From Isoetes taiwanensis (taxonomy: Eukaryota > Streptophyta > Lycopodiopsida > Isoetales > Isoetaceae), in contig JAJEKV010000101.1 of the NCBI GenBank assembly GCA_021234155.1, positions 644,658 through 708,657 of the forward strand: a stretch of 64,000 bases of DNA, given 5' to 3'. Position 1 is the stretch's first letter, and each line of letters opens with the position of its first letter. A program made the translations under genes and the position numbers. The notes under the pieces were generated by a model, which did no database searches, had not been told where the DNA came from, and saw nothing but the letters and a program-made list of their open reading frames with translations. Shown one piece after another: positions 46,066 through 57,239 of the stretch.

Positions 46066-46358
46066 ACTGACCGGGCCGGAGATTTCATTCTCTGCTTCGT
46101 GGTCAAGCCAACCCCGAAGCAGAGCGGTCGAATTCTTGAGAATCCCGATCGTCAAGCTCCTCCCATCCTCCTAATGGGAATCAGAGGAGAATTGGGACTA
46201 AAAAATCAATGGGGGAGGGAGGGGGGAATTGAGGGGGTTCTTCAACCCGACGCCTCTTTGAGGAGACCTTGGGTTCTTCATGAAGATCGAAAGCCCGAGG
46301 GCCGAACGCTTCATGGCGGGAGAAGAAAAAAAAAATTGGACAGAATGGAGGTCTTGAG

Positions 46359-46450
46359 AGCGTGAACCGGATTTATATAGGGTTAATTAGAAATTAGCGT
46401 GAATAATTGATTGCCTCAAATAACACGCCACCGCATTTAAATTCCCCGCC
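46359..46450 (-). promoter_or_regulatory. TATA promoter-like block, copy 2
   Basis: On the minus strand the block ggcgtgttatttgaggcaat, attcacgctaatttctaatt and TATATAAATCC (46379-46369) matches the 45200-45300 block closely, while sequence outside the block does not match. The transcript it would drive runs into a frame covering the TCC and poly(A) repeats, with no recognisable product. Confidence 0.5.
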
Positions 46451-46799
46451 ACTATATCATCTAGTCTAGGGTATATTATTATGGATAATAAAGTCTCAAT
46501 GCCTACCTTATCAGTTATATGTCTTTTCGTAATCATGGTGCTAAATTTTCGATAATTAAAATTTGGATATATTTATATAAATGTCATTTCCTTGTTGTTG
46601 CCACGAAAATTCTTGTTTTAAATGATTTCGTTTATACCCATTGTTATTATTATATTAAACCTATTTCCAAGGAATTTCTTGCTTTTTAACAAATTTGATT
46701 TACCTCTACATATTCCATAAATGTACGTACTTTTCTCGTCTTATGGTGTAATAATTTTTCCTACTCATTGAATGAAAAGGGTGCAATTTGCCTAGGTCA

Positions 46800-49659
46800 A
46801 TGGTGCCTCTCCAACTCAGGATGGTGTGCAACATATTGAAAAGAGCAATTTCAATGAAAAACCAACTCCTAGCAAGAATGTTGAAGAAAAACAATTAGTC
46901 CTCCATAGTAGGGTGCAATGGAGGAACAAGAAGGTGAGAATCATGCACAAGTGCAACAAGGAAATAGTAGGCCAAGGAGTCATTGTGCTAGCGTGATCCC
47001 CGGTCAAGTCATTATGATGATAGGCTAGGGGAAGACAATATTGGTATTGCAATTTCTTTGTTGGAAGACAACCTAAAAAGGTAAAGGTTTGGGTGACAAG
47101 GAATGTTTTGGTTGTGTCAAGCAATTGAGGTTCCTTGCATCATGGCATGGCCTATAAGTAGTGTTCAATTTGTGGAGGATTATATTTTTCCGTGAGCCCG
47201 AGGTTGTTGGGGACAATGATTGTCTTGATATTGATCCATTGGCGCTTGGAACTCTAAACCCTAGGCAAAAGGGGAGAATTATCCTAGCAAAAGAGCCAAG
47301 TTGATTAGTGACACCAAACGTGAGACAATGGCGAAGGTTAGGGGCTCAGAGTGTTGTTGGAGTGGTTGTATGCAATTCTTTACAATAGAACAATTGGTGG
47401 AAGCAAGAGCCACTTTTCAAGAGTATATTGTTGATGAGAAGAGGACCTACATGTACACAATCTTCGAGCATGCACTTCAGGATGAAAGAAACCCAAACAG
47501 AAAAAGATACCCTTTGCTAGGCAAATGGATATGTCCAAAAGCATGGCAGAATATCCATGCAATTCCAAGTTCTTCATGGCATAATTGGCAAAAAAATAGG
47601 CAGAGGGGAACAGGATTGCTTTACATGGAAATAATGGTTTGTTGAGACCAACAACTAGGATCTTGGTCGCCAGGAGATATTTGAAAATATATTGATTTCA
47701 ATGCAGTCTATGCCACACAAAAGCGTAAGGGATGAAAAGGGAAGAGCAAAGTTGTTGAGAAAAGGTTACCATCACATTGTACTCAAAAGAGTATTTTGGA
47801 AGAAGTGAATTCCTACTGAGAATTGGAAATTCTTCCAATATCCCAACCTAGCTTTAGTAGGCTATGGAAGAAGCATTTCAATCATGTCACCATAGCAACT
47901 TCAAACAACTTTGCAAAGTGCAATTTATGTGCTAAGTTGAAGGAGACTCTTGATAAGATCAGGCAACCTAGTCAAAGGGCTAGGATAAGGGAGCATATGA
48001 AGGACCATATGACGACCAACTATCATGTAGATTATGTTATTGGATGTGGAGGACTTTATCCATTGGAACCTAATAACTATTTATGTATTATACATGACAA
48101 GATGGACCAAAGAAAAAGACTTGTCTTCCACAATTCAAGTACATACCAAAGTCATGTGGAAGATCATACCCTTTACAGATCTCAATGACTGGGGCAATCT
48201 TGGATGGGCAGACTCAAACCTACTATGGCCATTTTAGTTTGGAGTTGTGGAGTGATGGTCCAGATTTTCATATTGGGAGTATCATGAGGTGTTTGAGAAA
48301 CTATGAAAATGGGTACAATGGTCACCTCCAGGACCCTACAGCTAGCCAAGCACTACATAGAGCATTGTTAGATGGAAACCCTAACAATATTGAAAAGTTC
48401 AGCAAGGCAAGGTTTAGGAAGCATGGGTCTAATGAACATGTTGGAGCTTCAACTTCACGTGCTAGAGCTCAAGATCTACCCAAAAGGTTCCTCTTGCAAC
48501 TTGATAATTGTGCTGGCCAAAATAAGAACAGGTGGATGTTTTCTTTCCTATCCTACTTAACAGCTGTGGAGATATTTGAAAGAGTTAATTTAGGGTTTCT
48601 TATGCCCATGAGGATGTGGATGCATTATTTGGCATATATAGTTGTATACTGAAGCAGCAGACAGCCACCAACTTTCCTAGGCTAATGGAGATCTTGCATG
48701 AATGCACTACTCCAAACCCTATAGCTTCTCTCAGAGAAGAAGTGCCTGATTGGAAGAGCTTTGTGGATGGTTATACATTGGATCTTGAAGGTCATTCCAG
48801 GCCTCTGCAGTTCACTTTTGGGTGAGAGATGGGATTCCAATCTTCCAATGAAAGATGAGACCTTCGAGGAGGAGGGAGGGAGGGGAGGAAATATGGCGAG
48901 ATGAGAATGACAAGCCTATGATACCTCCGTGTCAACCAAAAGCTCTAGAACCCATCAAGAAGTGAAGCAATTGGGATTGACTAAGGAAGGAATCCAGGAC
49001 TATATAAACCATTGGCAAACCAATCCGTGATGACACCAACCGCCTTGGTGGCTTACTTGGAAGAAGGTGATTAACCCGTTGGGGAGATAGACACATCCTC
49101 GGATGAATTGAAAGAATGATGGTTGCCTAAAAAACTAGGTGGAAGACCTTAGCAGGTGCTGAGGATGTTGATGACACTGTTAGTAGCATTCGTAAGCAAT
49201 ATGCTCCTCCTCCTTCTGACAAACACTATGTTGGTCCTAAGAACAATAGGCCAAAGTTTCTAGGCATGGATGCTTATGAACCTTCCACTGACTTGGAATG
49301 CCACCAATTTGTGGTAGTAAAGCCAGCAGATTTAGATATATATCCAGTGTGGTTGGGGTTCACTATCTCTGATATTTGCAAAGAAGAAGGTAATATTAAC
49401 TTCAACCATGTGCGGGTAGAATGGTGGTGTCCAGTGCATCAGTTGACCAACGTATCGGATAAAGAAAGATACCGCATTGTTGGACAAAGAGATGGAGGAG
49501 AAATCGAAAGTGATTCTCGATCTTTGGCTAGACTATGAAAGTGTTTTGTACTCATGGACTCCAAACACTATTCCAGCTAGAAATGCGAGAATTACAATAC
49601 CTCGGGATGTCAGGAAGAAGGCTATGATATCTTGGGGTTGCTTGAAGAGAGTTGAATAA
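46800..49659 (+). pseudogene. Second DUF7869-like transposase-family gene, relic
   Basis: Plus-strand blocks in family order: IALGTLNPR-like text and KRAKLISDTKRETM (47300); Cys block GSECCWSGCMQFFTIEQLVE (47340); MYTIFEHALQDERNPNRKRY (47450); SFSRLWKKHFNHVTIATSNN and FAKCNLCAKLKETLDKIRQ (47850); NNYLCIIHDKMDQRKRLVF (48070); MTGAILDGQTQTYYGHFSLE (48185); LLQLDNCAGQNKNRWMFSFL (48490); HEDVDALFGIYS (about 48610, after a frame change); and a C-terminal part VRVEWWCPVHQLTNVSDKER (49410) ending SWGCLKRVE at 49659. The DNC.GQNKN and H(T)HEDVDALF motifs define the family; the relic at 25917-29031 has RENKN and GHTHDQIDQMF at the same places. It needs only a few frame changes but has stops in the N-terminus. 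Confidence 0.65.
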
Positions 49660-49869
49660 CTATGTAAATTTTTTTTCATCACGTTTTTATGATATGGTGC
49701 TATATTGTGAAATATTGACTATTTTGTAAATAATATGAGATTACATTTTCATACTTTTGAGGTGGTTTGTGTGAATTTGAATATGCCATAAAAAACATAC
49801 AATATGAAATTTGTCCCAAAATTAAGACATAATCCCAATTTAATTGAATGATGGTTACTATAGTTGCTG
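49660..49869. other. AT-rich junction without a gene
   Basis: Includes ttgtcccaaaattaagacat near 49813. The reverse complement of this phrase appears near 12410 (agattatgtcttaattttgg), suggesting a dispersed repeat. Confidence 0.4.
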
Positions 49870-50929
49870 GTCACTTATACAAAAGAGGTAAAAATATGAT
49901 TCTCCGAAGATGTGTTCTTCCCCATGGAATTCCAAATATTGTTCAACAAGCTCATGAAGACTAGAGAACTGAATATTTCAGTGGCGACACTGTGACACAA
50001 AAAATCCTCCTGACTCGCTATTTTTAGCCCTCACTTTTCAAGCATGTTCATGCTCATGCACACACTTGTGATGTCTGTCAATGCTTGGGTTGACCCACGG
50101 CCCATGACATCTTACTACTCAAACTGGTTGCCATGCCGCTTCCTTTTGGTAAATGGGGAATGGATTTTATTGGACCCATGGATCCTCCAGCTACACAAAG
50201 CCGGTCACGCTATAGTCTTGTCTTTACAGATTATGCTACTAAGTGGGCAGAAGCATGTGCACTCCCAGACAACACTGCAGCCAGCACAGCTAGGATTCTC
50301 TACACGCACATTATCACCCGTTCAGATGTCCTATAGAAAGTACGACTTACTATCCACAAGGCAATGGTCTTGCGGAAAGTACCAACAAAAACTTGATTCC
50401 TCTCCTCAAGAAAATTTGTGATTCTTCCTGAAAAGATTGGCATGAAAAATTACCGATGGTTTTATAGCCTTACAACACTACCTATAAGGTTGCTACGGGA
50501 CACACTCCCTTCAAACTTGTCTATGGTCAAGAGACTTTAATGCCTTTCGAATATATCCTGCCGACACTCAAATTCTAGTTAGCTACAACACAAAATCCTC
50601 TTACTGCTCTCCGAGAACGCGTTTATCAACTTCAACAACTGGATGTAATTCACCGAGATGCTTATCTCCACGTCCTGGCTCGATATCAACCCAGGAAATC
50701 ATGGCATGATCCGATAGTCAAAACAAAAGAGTTCAAGGAATGCGATTTGGTCCTACTTTATGATTCAAGGTACAAACACCATCCTGGCAAACTCAAGCTT
50801 CGTTGGTTAGGATCTTATGAAATTAAACAGGCAGTTCATCGGGGTGTATTTCAACTTGCGGAGTTGGATGACACTCCTCTTCCCTCTTTGGTTAATGGAT
50901 TTGTCTTAAACCATTTTACACTGAATTGA
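49870..50929 (+). mobile_element. Ty3/gypsy retrotransposon integrase fragment
   Basis: Plus-strand text gives the HHCC zinc-binding end (..HAHTCDVCQ, about 50050), the first catalytic Asp in FGKWGMDFIGPMD (50145), SLVFTDYATKWAEA (50215), then after a frame change TTYYPQGNGLAEST (about 50345) with the catalytic Glu. The segment that should carry the second Asp (SD.G..F) between HIITR and ESTTYYPQ is missing, so the core is deleted. Downstream come PFKLVYGQETLMPFEY, a helical region and the C-terminal GKLKLRWLGSYEIKQ with NHFTLN before a TGA near 50929. This is the 3' end of pol in a gypsy-type element. No gag, protease or RT is present, and the enzyme is inactive. Confidence 0.85.
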
Positions 50930-51982
50930 AGCCAACATGATTATATTGAAAAAAGATGTTGATTACATACAAACACTACCACACTACTCACTACATCCTA
51001 ACAATCCTTATTCAGGACTGGCAGCAGAACAGACTTACAGGATGTGATATCCCTACCCGGAATGTCACTGCTAGTGTATCATGACATCTAGATAGTTAGC
51101 ATCTAGATTCGGCACCTCCGCCATGCCCTCCAGCCAGTCGTCCATGGGAATTCCATGGTTCTTCAGCTTCCATATATCCATATTATTCATGTGCAAATGA
51201 TCCACTCTAGGCAGTTGTTGGGCATAGTGTTCATGTAGTCCATGGCGCTCCCCTACTGATCCTTCTCCTTGGCCTCAACCCATTCTTATATAGGCCACAA
51301 GTTTGCCGCTCTGCCAAGCTGGCATCCTAGCTATCATTCCACATATCCCATCCTTACCCTTCACGGATTTTTTTTATTAAATTAGATCCTCTCGGAGTTT
51401 ACCATACCATGCTGTAAATATCGCCCTCTTCTATTATTGCACCATGCATAATATTACACTCTATCGTTATCTAGGTTGCCATTCTTAGTTATGCAACCCC
51501 CTCTCACGATGATGTCCAATCAGCAGTTGCTTCTTAGCCTAACTTCTCTTGTGCCTAACTTAGCCAAATTTTTAGCAGGGTTTCCTAACCCGAGGTGCAC
51601 GATTTTGTGTAATTATTCACGTGTGTGCCATGTGTTTCCAACGTGCTTGCCACGTCACACCTTTTTTTTCCTTACCTTTTTTCCCTCTCCTTCGATTGTG
51701 GCTTCATCTCCCATCTCTTTCGTCTGTTCTATAGGTTGTTTCCTCTCTTCAAGTTGATCTGATGAAGTTCAAGCTCAGATTCAATGGTATTTGCTTTTCT
51801 GGAACTATATGGTCTGGCCTTGAACCGTGGTTATAGGGCATCTGAAAGCAAAGGAAATATCTATGTGCCACTTGCATTGTCCATATGTTCTATCATTAAT
51901 GCTTGGCCTAGTCACACCATCTAGAATAATGATTTATAGAGTATGATCTTAGTATTGCAAATGCCTTCCATTATAAATACCA
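50930..51982. other. No gene; possible decayed LTR of the Ty3/gypsy fragment
   Basis: A tgtgatatccctacccggaa start near 51045 would be a plausible LTR head after the integrase stop, but there is no matching upstream LTR and no clear purine tract. The rest is unassigned. Confidence 0.3.
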
Positions 51983-52424
51983 TGATTTCTATCTCACTAG
52001 AGAAAGTATGCAGGTTATAAATTAATTGTTGTTTGATGAGGTCTATGCAAACATGAGATCAACCAACATCATACATCAACATAATCATGATAAATAATGA
52101 AGATAACATCTAATCTACACGCATGAATCTACCTACTTGCTAGAGTTCCTTGCTTAGAGTTCGAAACCTAGACTGGGGGTTCTAGGAAGGCTCTCCTAGG
52201 TTCCAGATAATCTACCTATGAAGCCACTCTTAATACCTGCTCCGGACGAACTTCCTCCAACTCTTGGGATCTCCATGTCTTGCTCGTGAATCGGCTGGTT
52301 CTTCCTCCTTCCATGAGCGCACTGTCTTGGGGCTGTCGATCTGAGCTACGCTGCAATGAATGGTGTTCGAGACGGAGTTTCGAGCGAAGAACATGTCTCA
52401 AGGTAGGTGGAGCCGAAAAGTGGC

Positions 52425-52450
52425 CTAGGGTTAGGGTTAGGGTTAGGGTA
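52425..52450 (+). repeat. Short (TTAGGG)n run inside the LTR
   Basis: ctagggttagggttagggttagggta: about four units of TTAGGG rather than the usual plant TTTAGGG, with a fifth ttaggg at 52457. Too short for a telomere. Confidence 0.9.
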
Positions 52451-52580
52451 GTTATAGGTTAGGGTTCCATGTCATTGTGGCGAGTGCCCATAGGGTAAGG
52501 CCATGTGGAAGTGGCCTTAAGCCTAAGGTTGGCTAAGTTATGTGAATAACTTAGCCATGCTCCCTTTTCCCCCCACTATG

Positions 52581-52637
52581 GTGTACAAGGCTACTCAAGG
52601 TGTACAAGGCTACTCAAGGTGTACAAGGCTACTCAAG
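52581..52637 (-). repeat. Three exact 19-bp tandem repeats in the LTR
   Basis: gtgtacaaggctactcaag occurs three times without mismatch, followed by tagacttgtacag. Tandem short repeats in LTRs commonly act as enhancers. Confidence 0.9.
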
Positions 52638-52650
52638 TAGACTTGTACAG

Positions 52651-52703
52651 TGACATGATCCAGAAATATACGTATTTATAGCATATATTTCTGGGGAATG
52701 TCA
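52651..52703. repeat. 20-bp inverted repeat at the LTR tip
   Basis: tgacatgatccagaaatata (52651-52670) and tatatttctggggaatgtca (52684-52703) are inverted with 17 of 20 matches and a 13-nt loop. Confidence 0.8.
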
Positions 52704-52967
52704 CATTCTCCCCCCTTCAGATAATGTTGTCCTCAGCATTACGCTATGGTGACGAACCTGCAACAATCCTGCAAGATACACAATCGTGAATATAAAGTCG
52801 TAACTTTATTTGAAACGATCAACTTCCCATTAATTACTTACTACGTACTTATAAGGCTATATTTATACTTATACAAAATTATATAGCCATCACAAGTATT
52901 ACTATCAAAATCGTACACATAATATTATGACAACAACTTTAGGAGTTCATGGTTAAGTCTAAAATTT

Positions 52968-53675
52968 ATGACTCTTATCTCTTCCAAAGAGGATTTACTA
53001 TGTACACTTCGTATGCAACATCTGCGTGAACAACATGGGGTTTTTTTTTATTCATTTTTTGTATCGCATACATATGGAAAAAAATATGGTTTTCTTCAAT
53101 TCAAACCCTTAGAAAACATTACGGCTTTCAGATTTGTACGTATAGAACCTATCCCTGGTCAAAAAAGGGAGGAGGAGGAAGAGGTCATAGTGAGAGGAAA
53201 GAGGAAAGCAGCACCTGCAAAATCGCAAGCTGCAAAGAAACCAAAGTCAACTAAAGCTTTGACCATCGAGGAGTCTGCAGAGGCCATTAAAAAAGCACCT
53301 GGTGCATACATTGTTTTAAGACCCTTTGATAGGTCATGCGCAACTTTGAAAAGGGTCAACGAGACGAAACTTTTGAAGCAGACTATTTCTCTTTCCATTT
53401 AAGAGGCCACCTAAAAATGAAGATGGAGTTAGGGTTCCTCAAGCCATAAAATATTGTATGCTGTGCATGTGGCAATATTTAAGCAGAGAATGCATAGAAA
53501 TCTACATGCTCACGTGTCGCCACTTGTCGTGATGGTTGATAGAACACAAATCCAAGAACTAAAACGTTACAGGAAAGCAGACTTCGAGGACTACACTCAC
53601 TATGTTTTCGTTGGCACACATAGCTACACGGCTAGGAAGGAACTGTCGAAAGAAGAAAGTAGAAATGAGGTTTGA
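52968..53675 (+). CDS. Unknown open frames with basic/acidic linker
   Basis: A 144-residue frame (52968-53402) reads LQFKPLENITAFRFVRIEPI, EEEEEVIVRGKRKAAPAK, KKPKSTKALTIEESAEAI and TLKRVNETKLLKQT. A second frame 53454-53675 follows after a gap (DRTQIQELKRYRKADFEDY). Composition is protein-like and the basic run resembles a nuclear-localisation signal, but I recognise no family. It may be exons of a decayed gene or part of a mobile element. Confidence 0.3.
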
Positions 53676-53759
53676 AAACCCTTTTAATTTAATCCATAAT
53701 AGTCCCAAGATACTCATGGTGACGTACCATGGTATTTGTACGTATACTATATAAATATG

Positions 53760-56236
53760 TGGAACGTCATAGTGACCTAGTCTCATGCTTGATACTAAAA
53801 TCTCCACCAAAAGGAACCCCAAGCAACCTGGTACTAGTACCCGAAGGAACAAGATTCCAAAGATATTGAGACAAACAAGCCAATCCTAGACTATCCAGTG
53901 CCTAAATTGCATTACACTTCTACCAATTCAACAGACAACCTAAGGCAAGGGAGAATATGTGCAAGAGTTGTTTAACTGCGTCATGATTATCTTCAGTAGC
54001 CTCCACCAAAAGAAACGTATCATAAGCAAGTTAGTTGCAAATTATTTGAGAGCCCGCAGCCATCCCCAGACCAGCAACAAGACCATTTTCCAATGCTCTC
54101 CTGAGCCACTGCGAGAGTCCCTCAGTTATAATAGTGAAGAGAAATGGGGCAAGTGGACAGCCCTACCTAATGCCCCTTTGAAGATCTGTGATGGATGCCC
54201 TTGAAAAAGAACTGCACATTTTCCAGACAATGGAGGAGAAAGAGGGGCTGAAACCTAATTTGTCCATGATGTGAGGCAAGAGCAGCCACGAGAAGCTATC
54301 ATAAACTTTCGTAAAATCCAATTTCAGGTACCAGTTTCCCTTGCCCAATCCATACCCTCATATGCCGCAACAACATTGTCCAAAATATGTCTACCAGGCA
54401 TAAACTAGTATGTCTTCACTAATTGAGACCGCCAAAATCTTCTTTAACTTTTCTGTGTAGGCCTTCACTATGATCTTGTATACTACTAGTAGCAGGGTAA
54501 TCGGCCTCCAATGAGAAATTGCAGTAAGCTCTTTAACCTTTGGGATCAAGATAATTAGACATGTGTTAAGTATCTTATCCAATTGATGAGACTGCAACAG
54601 ATCCCGATATGCTTGCCACATTATGTCGGATGTTCAATCTCAGCAAGACTGAAAGAAATCAATGGGTATACCATCCACGCTAGGACACTTGTCCTTGGCC
54701 ATAAGGAATATTGAAGACTCCAGATCTGCTTCTGTGAGAGAGGCCTCGAGTTTCTACCACTGCATAGGAGAGATAATAGGCAAAAGTTTGGAAAGTACAA
54801 TATCCATTGCCTCCTTCTAAAAGGGAAGTGTTTTTTTCTGGAAGAAAGACATGAAATGCACGACAAGGAACTGCTCTACTTGGTCAGATGCGAAGATGTA
54901 GCTACCATTGTCCATCCAGATGGAGGCGAGAGCTGAACTTTGGCATCACAGTCAAATGGCTGAGAAAAACAATTTTTTGCACCTATCACCCTCCGCCAGC
55001 CATGAGAGGCCTACTTTAATTTTGCCTACTTTAATTGTGTCCGCTTTGATACTTTTGGATTCAAGTTCACAAGTCTTACCGACGTCCAACTTCTCGAGCA
55101 TGAGACACTTCCTGAAGTCTAATCTGCTCCAGCTCACTATACTTTTGGTTCAAAAGGTGCTTTTCCTGTTGCACAAAGTTCCTACCCCACTGCTTCGCGT
55201 AGAGCTTAACATTTGCCGCGTTCACAAGTTTCCTTATACGGCTCGGATCAATGGGCATGGACTTCCAGACCCGACGACACCCAGCAATGGAATTCTCGTT
55301 TTTCAAATATTGGATATTCAGTTTGAACACAGCGTTACCAGGAGGACACGCCGGGAGATCCACTGAACCAATTATCTAAGGATGATGGTCAAAAATAGTC
55401 TGGAGAACATAGTTTTTACCATGAAGTCCAGGAAGCATATGCCAAACATGCATATTGGCATAGCACCTGTCCTGCCTAGTTGTAGCACGTGCCTCCCCTT
55501 CCATTGCACCACGTGAAGCCCTGGTCACCTAAAATCTTCAGGAATCCATGCTCAAACAGGAGCTTATTCCATTCATCCTTCTTAAAACCTGAAATAGTCT
55601 CACCACCACAAAGCCTATCAACATTGTCCTCAACCATGTTAAAGTCCCCAAGAAGCAAGTAGGCTGTATTATCTCCCCATTTTTTCCAGCTTATTCCTCA
55701 AAGAGGCCCATATGGGCACCCACTATCTAAGCACATTGGAGGCATAGTCATTTATGATACTCCACACCTATTCATGTTGCTTCCAATTGATGGTCGACCA
55801 CCTACCCCACTTTTCCTTTGCTGCACCTTGGTGTCCAGCGAACATGAAATGAAAGTGACACCTCGGGACTGATCAGATACACTCGCAAACCCAACATGAT
55901 GATGGTCCATAAGGTTTAACAAGCCACTAATGGATCCCCTACAACATTTATGCTCTTATAAATACAAGATCTGCAGAGTCAAACTTCTAACTATGAATGA
56001 TGCTCTCGCCCTTTTTGGAGGGGAGGACTTGAGTCCCCTTAATTCCAGATGATCATATTCATCCCAAAGGTGAAGCCTCTAAAGTACCTTTTTCTTTCTT
56101 CTCTTTGAACCTTTTTGAACCTGTTGGAGTTGGGTGTCATCGCCATTGCCAGCTGATCGGCTCGGCACAATGCATCTCCATATCCCCATCTCAAGACGCC
56201 CACTTTATTGGCTCCCGAATCCAAGTTCATAACCAA
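53760..56236 (-). mobile_element. LINE (L1-type) ORF2 relic: endonuclease and reverse transcriptase
   Basis: Reading down the minus strand: FRGFTFGMNMIIWN (56080), the start of an apurinic-type endonuclease; LLGDFNMVEDNVD (55655) with the GDFN metal-binding motif; a decayed SDH-like FDHHP (about 55395); a long linker; then reverse transcriptase blocks AYRDLLQSHQLDKILNTCLI (54615), HWRPITLLLVVYKIIVKAY (54520), WYLKLDFTKVYDSF (54335) and RGIR.GCPLAPFLF (about 54165). The FADD catalytic box is degraded (LAYD), and STRLLGVPFGGDFSIK (about 53830) follows. The C-terminal part beyond about 53760 is absent and no poly(A) end is seen. Several stops interrupt it, so it is inactive. Confidence 0.85.
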
Positions 56237-56259
56237 GTGGTTCGGCCGCTAACCGGAAA

Positions 56260-57050
56260 TTGGGCTGGGGCTTAACCCACTTGGTTCGAGGGGCCATGAG
56301 GGCCCGCGGGCGGGCCGCCGGGCTTGGCGGATCGGCGGTGTCTCCCTACCGGTTCGCTAGTAACCCACACCCTAAGTTAGTTGCAGTTTGGCAAAAATGG
56401 AGAGGGCTTACAAGCTACAGCACGCTGATCAATTTACCTTCCTGCCGCCTCGGGCTTAACCCCGCACGTTATTTGCCACAGGTGGGTCGTAGGCTACCGC
56501 CTCTCGGGCGTAACTCGGCTGGCAAGATTTGCCAGGCCGCAGGGTACGCAAGGCCGGTGGTTTATTTAAGCCGCTAATGGGTTCGGGCGCAATAACCCCT
56601 CGCAGGTGCCCACGGGCCGCACGGGCCGGGTGGCGGGGGCTGACGCTGGCCGTTTCACACCCCGCGTTTCGTGGAGCTCAGGAGCACGCGCCCATGGAAT
56701 CGCAACTCGAGGATTATAAATAAATGGAAGCTAAAAATTTTTTCTAGAGAATTTTATGCCTCGCTCCTGACGCTTCTCCTTCACAGGCAAAAGCCGAACC
56801 AGGCCCCTCAAGCAAGAAGAAGCTCCGTATAAACTCCAGCTTGATCGATTGAACGTGGCCACTTTGTTGGCTCCTTTGTTGGATCGATTGGAGAACGTGG
56901 CTCCTTAGCCCTGTAAAAACAAGTATTTCGCCTTCCTTTTTCTTTGTTTGGAACGATTTTGAGTTGCATTGAGCGATTTTGAGTCTTGTTTTGAGCTCCA
57001 TTGACAAAATTATAAGTGTGTTTCGCATAAGTGCATCTAGGTTCCCTATT
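56260..57050. repeat. GC-rich block with GGGCTTAACCC-type repeats
   Basis: GGGCTTAACCC occurs at about 56268 and 56452, with gggcgtaactc (56507), gcgcaataacccc (56588) and ggttcg.. companions. The same motif recurs at 63320-63860, so the two blocks bracket the GC-rich broken-ORF region between them. No gene is supported in this block. Confidence 0.55.
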
Positions 57051-57239
57051 GCCATCCCTATTGCTACAGTTGGTGAGAGTTGCCCATCATAATAAAGTTT
57101 GTTTCCTTAAGTGGGCTTATTTATATTTGTTGAAGCTTATTTTTATTTCAGTTAACGTTGAACTTATTTTTATTTGTTGAAGCTTTCTTTTTATTTATTT
57201 TTCTAAAGCTTCTCTTAAATGACTCATAATCACCGGAAT

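Larger units (their letters stand above)
51983..52705 (-). mobile_element. Long terminal repeat (minus orientation), about 723 bp
   Basis: On the minus strand a polypurine tract GAAGGGGGGAGAA (52718-52706) directly precedes TGTGACATTCCCC. Just upstream a short frame ends LRTTLSEGGRM-stop, resembling the end of gypsy pol. The LTR would run to ..AGAAATCA (51983), immediately followed by TGGTAT, the first six bases of an initiator-Met primer-binding site. Within it are a TATA-like ctataaatac (about 52680), three 19-bp repeats (52581-52637) and a TTAGGG run (52425-52450). Purine tract before and primer-site-like sequence after would fit an LTR shared by tandem elements; the latter match is short. 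Confidence 0.5.

Noticed and set aside
45642-46155. Frames rich in Lys, Phe, Arg/Gly across 45.6-46.2 kb
   Set aside because: They arise from the poly(A) run and the TCC repeat.
51963-51982. Primer-binding site TGGTATttataaTGG after the LTR
   Set aside because: Only six consecutive matching bases; kept as a hint for the LTR boundary but not annotated as a site.
52425-52450. Interstitial telomere (TTAGGG)n
   Set aside because: Four units inside a probable LTR; better explained as a simple repeat of the element.
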